In this document: positions 45,426 through 52,383 of the stretch, in pieces
How the letters are laid out: every line of letters begins with the position of its first letter
Numbering within the stretch: the first letter of the stretch is position 1
Source of the DNA: an uncultured Pontibacter sp.
GTDB taxonomy: Bacteria > Bacteroidota > Bacteroidia > Cytophagales > Hymenobacteraceae
DNA: 64,000 nucleotides
Direction of reading: 5' to 3'
Assembly (NCBI GenBank): GCA_947499125.1
Contig: CANMMP010000006.1
Location: 1 to 64,000 of the forward strand
Translations under genes and position numbers: made by a program
Notes under the pieces: generated by a model
The model's input: the letters and a program-made list of their open reading frames with translations, nothing else
What the model was told of the DNA's origin: nothing
Databases searched by the model: none

Positions 45426-45460
45426 GAAACCCGCCGTTCCCGGTGGGTTTCTTTTTTTAT
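45426..45460 (+). terminator. Terminator after the beta-helix lipoprotein gene
   Basis: GAAACCCGCC pairs with GGTGGGTTTC (one G-T pair), followed by a seven-T run. Confidence 0.82.
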
Positions 45461-45461
45461 T

Positions 45462-45653
45462 TTAGAAATCAGCAGGAGCGTCTACGCCATTACCACCAAA
45501 TATATACTGATACAGGAAATACGCTATTACTCCCAGTACTATAAATAAAAGGCACCCTATTCCTCCGCAACCGCCTTTCCCGCCAGTACGACCACTGCCG
45601 CTACCTCCCAGCAGTTTGCTGAGCATATAAAACTTAAAGAACTTCCCAAGCAT
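45462..45653 (-). CDS. Small Gly-rich single-pass membrane protein
   Basis: A 63-residue protein: an amphipathic N-terminus (MLGKFFKFYMLSKLLGG), a Gly/Ser-rich linker (SGSGRTGGKGGCGGIG) and one transmembrane helix (CLLFIVLGVIAYFLYQYIF) with a short polar tail. The clean separation of these parts suggests a real gene rather than a chance frame. It is unlinked to its neighbours: it converges on the lipoprotein gene across that gene's terminator. The function is unknown. Confidence 0.55.
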   Translation of the reverse strand: MLGKFFKFYMLSKLLGGSGSGRTGGKGGCGGIGCLLFIVLGVIAYFLYQYIFGGNGVDAPADF

Positions 45654-46265
45654 AAATTATTCTGGTTTGTCAGGTACTTATTACGGATTATTGTTGATCT
45701 ATAGTTTCATAGCATTAGCAGGCAGGTCGTCGCCCGCTCTTTGCCTGAAGCAAAGCCGGTATCCGCGGCTTATTTAAAGAGGGGCGTTTGGTCTATAGTT
45801 ATAGTTGAGTTTTATAGTTTCAGTAATCCAACCACCCCCAGCCCCTCCTTATCCAAGTTGGGGAGCTTTGTTACTGCTTTAGCTTGGGATATAGTATTAT
45901 AGTTAGTGATTTAACACCCCTGTAGTCCCCTCAAGGGGACAGTTTCTGCCTATGCTATAGTAGTTTATTATACTATAGTTCCAGCTTAAGAACGGACAGG
46001 TCGCAACATGTCCCTACAGAATGGGGTTGTAGAGACGCAATACTTTGCGTCTTGTTTCCAGTTTCTTAAATCCTGAACTATAAAATTTAGATTTCTCAAG
46101 AATGCTCAGGATGACAAGAAATAAACTATAGAACGATAGCCAAGCTCCTTCCCCTGTTTTGGGGGTAGGGGCCCTCTTTAAAAGGGGAAGGTTGGGAAGG
46201 GGTAAATCCAGCAACTATAGAACACAAAAGATCCCGCGACTAACGTTCGGGATGACAATCACTAA
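45654..46265. repeat. Gene-free repeat island 2
   Basis: About 610 bp without a credible gene. Elements in order: an unexplained GC-rich stretch near 45720-45780; the CCAACCACCCC...CTCCTTATCCAAG element (45826-45870); the 28-bp element (45913-45940); the decayed palindrome (45994-46013); the hairpin AGACGCAA/TTGCGTCT (46033-46052); two copies of the TGTCAT-type element in reverse (46089-46118, 46227-46260); and a CCTTCCCCTG...AAGGGGAAGG element (46144-46206). Several are inverted copies of island 1 in mirror order. Confidence 0.75.
45913..45940 (-). repeat. 28-bp element, copy 2 of 2 (inverted)
   Basis: ACACCCCTGTAG followed by TCCCCTCAAGGGGACA, the exact reverse complement of 34818-34845. 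Confidence 0.9.
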
Positions 46266-47267
46266 TTAACTGATCGGAACCTTACGGAGAATTGTTTCTA
46301 TAAAATCCTTCGTCTTAATACCATCTGCTTCCGCTTCATAATTCAGGATGATACGGTGGTTCATGACATCATGCGCAACTTCCTTAATATCCTCTGGCAA
46401 CACATAATCGCGGTCATCGAAATAAGCAACAGCACGGGCTGCCCGGTTTAAGGCTATACTTGCACGCGGCGAAACACCAAACTGAATGTAGGGGGCAAAC
46501 TCGTTCAGGTCGTACTCTGCTGGGCGGCGTGTGGCGAAAACAAGTTCTATAATGTAGCGCTCCAGCGTTTCAGAAAGCTGTACCTGGTTTATCTCATTCC
46601 TGATATGGAAAATATCTTCCTTCGAAAGCACTGTGTTGATAGAGTCGTTGAAAGCCATGTTAGCCATGCGTCGCATAATTTCCAGTTCATCGGCTTTCTT
46701 AGGATAGTCGATGTATACTTTCATCATGAAACGGTCTACCTGGGCTTCGGGTAGGGGATACGTACCTTCGTGCTCTACAGGGTTTTGGGTTGCCAGCACC
46801 AGGAAAGGCAGGTCCAGTTTGTAAGTTGTTTCGCCTATAGTTACCTGTTTTTCCTGCATCGCCTCCAGCAGTGCCGACTGTACTTTGGCAGGTGAGCGGT
46901 TCACCTCATCGGCAAGTATAAGGTTAGCGAATATCGGTCCTTTCTTTACCTCAAAAGCAGAAGCGTTCTGGTTATAGATCATCGTCCCGATAAGGTCAGA
47001 TGGCAGCAGGTCGGGAGTGAACTGGATACGCTGAAAATCGAGGCGAAGGGCTTTGGCAAGCGAGTTTATAGTTAGCGTTTTAGCTAAGCCGGGTACACCC
47101 TCCAGCAAAATATGGCCACCGGTAAATAAGCCGATCAGCAGGCGGTTCACCATATACGACTGGCCAACCACCACTTTGCTCACCTCACTAAAAACCTGCT
47201 TTATTTTCTGCTGGTTCGCCTTTACCCTGTCCGGGTAGGCAATATCTTCTGCTGGCATAAAACTCAT
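46266..47267 (-). CDS. MoxR family AAA+ ATPase
   Basis: A 333-residue AAA+ ATPase. Walker A GVPGLAKT is at 57-64, Walker B LILADE at 116-121, and the sensor-1 segment is ATQNPVEHEGTYPLPEAQVD, all typical of MoxR. MoxR ATPases act as chaperone-like factors with von Willebrand (VWA) domain proteins, often in an operon with DUF58 and VWA genes. Here no such partner is adjacent: a repeat island lies downstream and pncB is divergent upstream. The partner genes may lie elsewhere. Confidence 0.92.
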   Translation of the reverse strand: MSFMPAEDIAYPDRVKANQQKIKQVFSEVSKVVVGQSYMVNRLLIGLFTGGHILLEGVPGLAKTLTINSLAKALRLDFQRIQFTPDLLPSDLIGTMIYNQNASAFEVKKGPIFANLILADEVNRSPAKVQSALLEAMQEKQVTIGETTYKLDLPFLVLATQNPVEHEGTYPLPEAQVDRFMMKVYIDYPKKADELEIMRRMANMAFNDSINTVLSKEDIFHIRNEINQVQLSETLERYIIELVFATRRPAEYDLNEFAPYIQFGVSPRASIALNRAARAVAYFDDRDYVLPEDIKEVAHDVMNHRIILNYEAEADGIKTKDFIETILRKVPIS

Positions 47268-47452
47268 AGTCCTGAAAAAACGACTCCAATATAGTTATAT
47301 TACGGCATTAGTGCCAAGCTATTGTGTTGTACTTGCTTTTAAAGGCTAACTATAAACTATAAAAAGCAGGGCTTTTAAACATTAAAACTATAGTTCTGGT
47401 ATAGTAAGCAGCTGTATTTTATACTTGCATAAATCATAGTAACCGGCAACTC

Positions 47453-48880
47453 ATGCAACACATTTTCTCCACCGATCTTACCTCAGGGCTATATACTGAT
47501 ATGTACCAGCTCTCGATGGCGCATTCACACTTTAACTATAACCGCCACAACGAGCAGGTAGTATTCGATTACTTTTTCAGGAAACAGCCATTTAACGGAG
47601 GGTTTACCATTTTTTCGGGTTTGGGAGAATTGCTGGGCTTGCTGCAGGAGTTTAAGTTCAGCGACCGCGACATAGACTGGCTGCATAAGTATGGATTTAA
47701 CGATAGCTACCTGGAGTATCTGCGCGACTTCCGGTTTAAAGGTAACTTGTTTAGCATGCGCGAAGGCGAAGTGGTTTTTCCGCAGGAGCCCCTGATACGT
47801 GTAGAAGGTAATATTGTGGAAGCTCAGCTGGCAGAAACTGTTTTGCTTAATTATCTTAATTTTCAGTCGTTAGTGGCAACCAAGGCAGCGCGTATAAAAC
47901 TGGTGGCCCGCGGTGCAGCGCTCAGCGAGTTTGGTTTGCGGCGTGCGCAGGGTTTAGGAGGTTTATTTGCGAGCCGGGCTGCGCTTACAGGCGGTTTCAC
48001 CAGTACATCGAACGTGCTCGCAGCCAGCATTTACAATGTGCCGGCCGTAGGTACCATGGCGCATGCCTACATCCAAAGCTATAGCGACGAGCTTACTGCT
48101 TTCCGCGACTTCGCCAATATAAACCCCGAAGGCTGCGTGCTGTTGGTTGATACTTTCGATACCCTGAAAATTGGCCTGCCCAACGCCATTACAGTTGCAA
48201 AAGAAATGGAGGCGAAAGGGCACAAACTGATGGGCATAAGATTGGACAGCGGCGACCTGGCTTACCTTTCCAAGCAATCGCGGCAAATGCTGGACGATGC
48301 CGGCCTGAACTATGTAAAGATCGTGGTATCGAACCAACTGGACGAGCACATCATTAAAAGCCTTTTTGAGCAGGGCGCACCTATAGATGTGTTTGGCGTA
48401 GGCACTAACCTGGCTACCGGCAAACCCGACGCGGCCCTGGATGGCGTGTATAAACTTAGCCTTGCCAACAACGAGCCAAGCTTAAAACTATCCGAAAACA
48501 TCAAAAAAACGACACTGCCAGGCCGGAAACAAGTATACCGCTTTACCGACGATGCCGGTAATTTTGTAGCAGATGCCATTGCCCTGGAAGACGACCCAAC
48601 ACCCGAAGACATCTATCACCCTTATGAGCCGGATAAGCATCGGTCGTTGAATGGCATCAAGGCAGAAGCTTTGTTGCAGCCTGTGATGAAAAATGGCGAA
48701 CTGTTGCATACACCTACGCCTGTATTGGATGTGGCCGCTTATGCTACCGAGCGCCTCAGCAAACTTACCGAAGAGTACAAGCGTTTCGAAAATCCGCATG
48801 TATATAAAGTGGGTGTTAGTAAAGCGCTTTTAGACCTGAGAAATACCCTGCGTAGCAAGTATAAAAAAGACAGTTTATAG
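47453..48880 (+). CDS. pncB: Nicotinate phosphoribosyltransferase
   Basis: Makes nicotinate mononucleotide from nicotinate and PRPP in NAD salvage. A 475-residue enzyme. The opening (SGLYTDMYQLSMAHSHFNYN) and the ALSEFGLRRAQGL segment are family signatures; the phosphoribosyl-binding region lies around GIRLDSGDLAYLSKQSRQML and FGVGTNLATGKPDAALDGVY. It precedes pncA by 2 bp, so nicotinamide can be deamidated and re-used by one transcript. A TATACTTG near-match to the -7 element lies at 47420-47427. Confidence 0.95.
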   Translation: MQHIFSTDLTSGLYTDMYQLSMAHSHFNYNRHNEQVVFDYFFRKQPFNGGFTIFSGLGELLGLLQEFKFSDRDIDWLHKYGFNDSYLEYLRDFRFKGNLFSMREGEVVFPQEPLIRVEGNIVEAQLAETVLLNYLNFQSLVATKAARIKLVARGAALSEFGLRRAQGLGGLFASRAALTGGFTSTSNVLAASIYNVPAVGTMAHAYIQSYSDELTAFRDFANINPEGCVLLVDTFDTLKIGLPNAITVAKEMEAKGHKLMGIRLDSGDLAYLSKQSRQMLDDAGLNYVKIVVSNQLDEHIIKSLFEQGAPIDVFGVGTNLATGKPDAALDGVYKLSLANNEPSLKLSENIKKTTLPGRKQVYRFTDDAGNFVADAIALEDDPTPEDIYHPYEPDKHRSLNGIKAEALLQPVMKNGELLHTPTPVLDVAAYATERLSKLTEEYKRFENPHVYKVGVSKALLDLRNTLRSKYKKDSL

Positions 48881-48882
48881 TT

Positions 48883-49500
48883 ATGAAAGCACTGATAATA
48901 GTAGATGTGCAGCACGATTTTTTGCCTGGAGGCGCGTTGGCTGTACCAAATGGCGACGAAATTATTCCGCTGATAAACGAGCTGCAACAGTTCGCCGATA
49001 TTGTAGTAGCCACCCAGGACTGGCACCCGGCAGGGCATAAAAGCTTTGCTTCAGCGCACCCGGGCAAAAATGTTTTTGAGCAGATAGAGCTCGAAGGACT
49101 GGAACAAGTGCTATGGCCCGACCATTGCATACAAGGCACTCGCGGTGCCGAATTTTCCCCGGACCTGCACATGAACCACGTAGAAGCTATTTTCAGGAAG
49201 GGGATGGAACCGGGCATCGATAGCTACAGTGGCTTCTTTGATAATGGCCATCGCAAAGCTACCGGGCTGGGCGCTTACTTAAAAGGCCGTGGCGTAATCG
49301 ATATCTGGGTATGCGGGCTTGCCAGCGATTACTGCGTATATTTCACTGCACTGGACGGACTGGAACTTGGGTTTAAGACTACGCTGATAGAAGATGCCAG
49401 CCGGCCTATAGATGCCGGGGCTTTCGAGCTTAAAAAAGAACACCTGCTAAACAAAGGCGGCCAGATCTCACAGGCAAAAAAGATACTGCTGCGGATGTAA
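48883..49500 (+). CDS. pncA: Nicotinamidase
   Basis: Hydrolyses nicotinamide to nicotinate and ammonia. A 205-residue isochorismatase-fold enzyme with the catalytic triad Asp8 (IVDVQHDF), Lys106 (FRKGMEP) and Cys151 (GLASDYCV); the metal-site segment TQDWHPAGH carries Asp47 and His49. It supplies nicotinate to PncB, encoded just upstream. Confidence 0.95.
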   Translation: MKALIIVDVQHDFLPGGALAVPNGDEIIPLINELQQFADIVVATQDWHPAGHKSFASAHPGKNVFEQIELEGLEQVLWPDHCIQGTRGAEFSPDLHMNHVEAIFRKGMEPGIDSYSGFFDNGHRKATGLGAYLKGRGVIDIWVCGLASDYCVYFTALDGLELGFKTTLIEDASRPIDAGAFELKKEHLLNKGGQISQAKKILLRM

Positions 49501-49511
49501 TTGATGCAGTG

Positions 49512-49566
49512 ATAGAAGTATAAAAGCCGCTCCCTTTTCAGCAAGGAGCGGCTTTTATACTTCTAT
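49512..49566. terminator. Bidirectional terminator with a 22-bp perfect stem
   Basis: ATAGAAGTATAAAAGCCGC plus TCC (49512-49533) is exactly complementary to 49545-49566, with an 11-base loop. It lies between convergent pncA and the acidic hypothetical gene. The outer stem is built from the AAGTATA motif. Confidence 0.85.
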
Positions 49567-49585
49567 AGTTTATACTTATACCTGT

Positions 49586-49972
49586 CTACGACAAGTAGAA
49601 CTCACCTTCGTGGCCGTGTGCACGCTGGTTTTTAAACCGGGAAATGTCCTGCTGCAGGTTGTTGTATATCTCTTCTATCTCTTCAGATTCCGCAGTAAGT
49701 GGTTTTATATGCTCGCTCAACAGTTTAGCTGCCAGCGGGTAAAACTTAGAATCGTCGGTGTTCTTGGCGTTAACTTTAAAGCTGCTGATAGAGTTCTCCA
49801 GCTTTTTCAGCATAGGGTACTGCGTTTTAAACTCCTGTACGGTGTCGCGCAGCTTCTCCCTGATCATGAGGTACAGATCTTCTTCAAACGTCACTCCTAA
49901 GTCGTCATCCTCCTCCTCATCATCAAAATCACTGAAGCTGAAATCTTCGTCATATTCGAATTCGTCTCTCAT
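49586..49972 (-). CDS. Conserved hypothetical acidic protein
   Basis: A 128-residue cytosolic protein. The first 30 residues are extremely acidic (YDEDFSFSDFDDEEEDDDLG) and probably disordered; the rest is helical (REKLRDTVQEFKTQYPMLKK, AAKLLSEHIKPLTAESEEIE). No enzymatic motif is seen. The function is unknown. Confidence 0.65.
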   Translation of the reverse strand: MRDEFEYDEDFSFSDFDDEEEDDDLGVTFEEDLYLMIREKLRDTVQEFKTQYPMLKKLENSISSFKVNAKNTDDSKFYPLAAKLLSEHIKPLTAESEEIEEIYNNLQQDISRFKNQRAHGHEGEFYLS

Positions 49973-50185
49973 GGCTAAAATTTATTGTTTAAAGTTGATA
50001 CTACGGTCCTGATTTCTGTTTGTGTCAGTTTCTACAATTTTTTAAGCTACGTTTTTACCTTATACGGGGCTAAAAAATGTAATGTAAATGCATAATTAGC
50101 ACTTCAGATGAACATTTGCAATACCCAGCAGGCAGAGATAAAAATAAGTTTTTTGCAATAGACAATACAAGGGATTTACATAAAA

Positions 50186-50214
50186 AAAGCCTGTATAGAA
50201 TATATACAGGCTTT
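50186..50214 (-). terminator. Terminator after the long hypothetical gene
   Basis: AAAGCCTGTATA pairs with TATACAGGCTTT; on the minus strand the stem is followed by a T run. It lies 20 bp beyond the stop at 50234. Confidence 0.8.
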
Positions 50215-50233
50215 GTGAAAGTATAAGAGATCG

Positions 50234-51328
50234 CTACTTCGCAAACTTCCGGTCAATCAGGCGGAGCAGTTTATGTACGTGTTCCTGTTTTTTGCCCCAA
50301 TCGTATTTGGAAGCCAGGTCCTGGGTTACGTATAGTTTGGCCTGCTCCGGTTCCGGCATTGCATCCAGGGTTTGTATTGCCTGGTAGTAAGTCAGGTTAT
50401 CGCCCTCAAACAGTTCGTTTATAAAGCTGAAGCGCTGGTTTATTGAGATCGCATTTTTCAACGAGTCAATTTTCTGGTTGCTATGCGAGTCGGCCAGCGA
50501 GGCGGATGTTTTCTTAAAGTTTTCGTTCAGCGTGCCCTGGCGTTCGGTCTTAAAGCGCTCGTTCAGGTTTTGTGGCTCGGCTTTAGGTGCCGGCGGCGTA
50601 ACTACGCTTGCTTCGCGCTGTGCGGTATGTATAGGTGCCACCACATCTTTTTCCTCTTCGGGTGCAGGTGGTGTAGGCTTGGCTGCTTCCGGAGTTTCGG
50701 TGGCCGTTGGTTTTACCAGTTCATCCAGGTTTAATGGCAGCAAGCCGTTAAATTGATTTACAAGCTGCTCAGGCTGGGTGTGTCTGTTCTGATTTGCGTT
50801 CAGGTATAGTTTAAAGCGGCTTAAAATATATTCGCGGTCGCGGCTACCTGAGGATAGCGTATCGATAAACCCTGCAAAAAGCGACTTGTCGATGTCGATA
50901 TACTTCAGGTTCTCCTGCAGCTTTGCAGGTGTAATTTCTTCCTGTATGCGCAGAAACTTCTCATCCAGTGTAGCAGCGGGGTTCAGCACGACTATAAACG
51001 TATCGTAAATGGCTTTCTGTAACAGGGGCTCAAAAGCCTCGCGCTGCATACTTATTTTCCGCGACAGCACATTCATGAACGTAAGCAGCGCCTCCTTTAC
51101 TTCTTCGTGCTCAAAATCGAAATAAGGGCTGCGTAGCTTAGCCATTTCCTGGTGCCACTTTACGAGCAGTTCCTTTATTACAAAAAGGTTTACCTGCTTA
51201 ACAGGCACAAAATGAAGTAGTTGTGGGCCGTTTATAGCGTCATGCGAGGCAAAATGGCGGTCGCAAAGTATATTTGCCAGCTCTTTGCTATAACGCTCAA
51301 GGCGTAATTGATTATATTTGTCTTCCAT
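50234..51328 (-). CDS. Conserved hypothetical protein with a Pro-rich linker
   Basis: A 364-residue cytosolic protein: a helical N-terminal domain (about 1-190: MEDKYNQLRLERYSKELANI ...), a Pro/Ala/Glu-rich linker (about 200-255) and a helical C-terminal domain (SLKNAISINQRFSFINELFE ... HVHKLLRLIDRKFAK). The frame is open to 51559, but the extension overlaps the divergent ferredoxin gene and is unlike the rest, so I start at ATG 51328. I do not recognise a family; the layout suggests two binding domains joined by a flexible tether. Confidence 0.75.
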   Translation of the reverse strand: MEDKYNQLRLERYSKELANILCDRHFASHDAINGPQLLHFVPVKQVNLFVIKELLVKWHQEMAKLRSPYFDFEHEEVKEALLTFMNVLSRKISMQREAFEPLLQKAIYDTFIVVLNPAATLDEKFLRIQEEITPAKLQENLKYIDIDKSLFAGFIDTLSSGSRDREYILSRFKLYLNANQNRHTQPEQLVNQFNGLLPLNLDELVKPTATETPEAAKPTPPAPEEEKDVVAPIHTAQREASVVTPPAPKAEPQNLNERFKTERQGTLNENFKKTSASLADSHSNQKIDSLKNAISINQRFSFINELFEGDNLTYYQAIQTLDAMPEPEQAKLYVTQDLASKYDWGKKQEHVHKLLRLIDRKFAK

Positions 51329-51364
51329 TGGGAGTAGCTTTCTTCTCTGAACTATAAAGGTAAC

Positions 51365-51688
51365 ATGCCGGATTTGATTGTGCAAAACCTGAACGAGCGC
51401 CGCATTGCGGTTGCCGAAGGCCAGACTTTGTTTAAAGCCATACAGGCTGCCGGCATCGACTGGATGCATGCCTGCGGCACAAAAGGCCGCTGCACTACCT
51501 GCCGCATTGTTGTGCTGGACGGTATGGAGCACCTCGGCGAGCTTAGCCCTGCTGAGCAACGCTACCGCAACAACAACCGCCTGAAGAGTAACGAACGACT
51601 GACCTGCCAGTGTATGTTACAGGGCGGCGATGTTACCGGAAAAGTACCCGAGCATACCAAGTTGCCGCATATGAAATACTCAGGCTAA
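51365..51688 (+). CDS. 2Fe-2S ferredoxin
   Basis: A 107-residue plant-type [2Fe-2S] ferredoxin. Cluster ligands are Cys37, Cys43 and Cys46 (HACGTKGRCTTC) and Cys81 or Cys83 (LTCQC). The short spacing C-x5-C-x2-C fits adrenodoxin-like and related bacterial ferredoxins. Its redox partner is not evident from the neighbours; it is divergent from the hypothetical gene at 36 bp. Confidence 0.9.
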   Translation: MPDLIVQNLNERRIAVAEGQTLFKAIQAAGIDWMHACGTKGRCTTCRIVVLDGMEHLGELSPAEQRYRNNNRLKSNERLTCQCMLQGGDVTGKVPEHTKLPHMKYSG

Positions 51689-51785
51689 ATGCTAAATTGT
51701 TAAATTGCTGATCGTTGATTGTTCTTTTAGCAGGCTGACAGTTTAACCATAGAACAATTCAAAAATTTAACAATCACCAATTACT

Positions 51786-52379
51786 ATGTTTATAGAACCA
51801 CGCGTTGGCGGCGAAGGCCTTACACACAGAAGGGGATGGATAGAAGTGATCTGCGGATCGATGTTTTCGGGTAAGACGGAAGAGCTTATCCGCAGGCTGA
51901 ACCGCGCCAAGATCGCGAAGCAGAAGGTGGAAATATTTAAGCCAGCGCTCGATAAACGCTATCACGACGAGGATGTGGTGTCGCATAATGCCAATGCCAT
52001 ACGCTCTACGCCGATAGACTTTGCCCAGGATATGCTATTGTTGGGTGGCAGCTGCGATGTGGTTGGTATTGATGAAGCCCAGTTTTTTGATGAAGGCCTG
52101 GCCGAGGTTTGCGTAAAACTGGCTAACAGCGGGGTGCGCGTAATTGCCGCCGGCCTCGATATGGATTACCTTGGCAAGCCCTTCGGCCCTATGCCAGCTT
52201 TAATGTCTGTAGCAGAGTATGTTACCAAAGTGCATGCTATTTGTGTACAGTGCGGCGATATTGCTACCTATTCGTACCGCAGCGCTGCCTCCGAGCAGCA
52301 GGTGCTCTTAGGCGAAACCGACTCGTACGAAGCACGTTGCCGCCATTGTTTTGTAGAAGGCCTCAAGAAAAAGAAATAA
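51786..52379 (+). CDS. tdk: Thymidine kinase
   Basis: Phosphorylates thymidine in the salvage route to dTTP. A 197-residue type II enzyme: Walker A GSMFSGKT at 24-31, Walker B-like DEAQFF (Asp96), and a zinc finger made from [12 protein letters not shown] and ARCRHCF. It precedes porZ by 4 bp, a probable read-through pair without functional connection. Confidence 0.95.
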   Translation: MFIEPRVGGEGLTHRRGWIEVICGSMFSGKTEELIRRLNRAKIAKQKVEIFKPALDKRYHDEDVVSHNANAIRSTPIDFAQDMLLLGGSCDVVGIDEAQFFDEGLAEVCVKLANSGVRVIAAGLDMDYLGKPFGPMPALMSVAEYVTKVHAICVQCGDIATYSYRSAASEQQVLLGETDSYEARCRHCFVEGLKKKK

Positions 52380-52383
52380 CCTG

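Noticed and set aside
46014..46214. 66-residue open frame on the minus strand in island 2
   Set aside because: It consists of translated repeat elements.
46266..47267. MoxR-VWA-DUF58 operon
   Set aside because: No VWA or DUF58 gene lies next to the ATPase gene; only the ATPase itself is supported.
51329..51559. N-terminal extension of the hypothetical gene at 50234
   Set aside because: It overlaps the ferredoxin gene on the other strand and has a composition typical of an antisense shadow.
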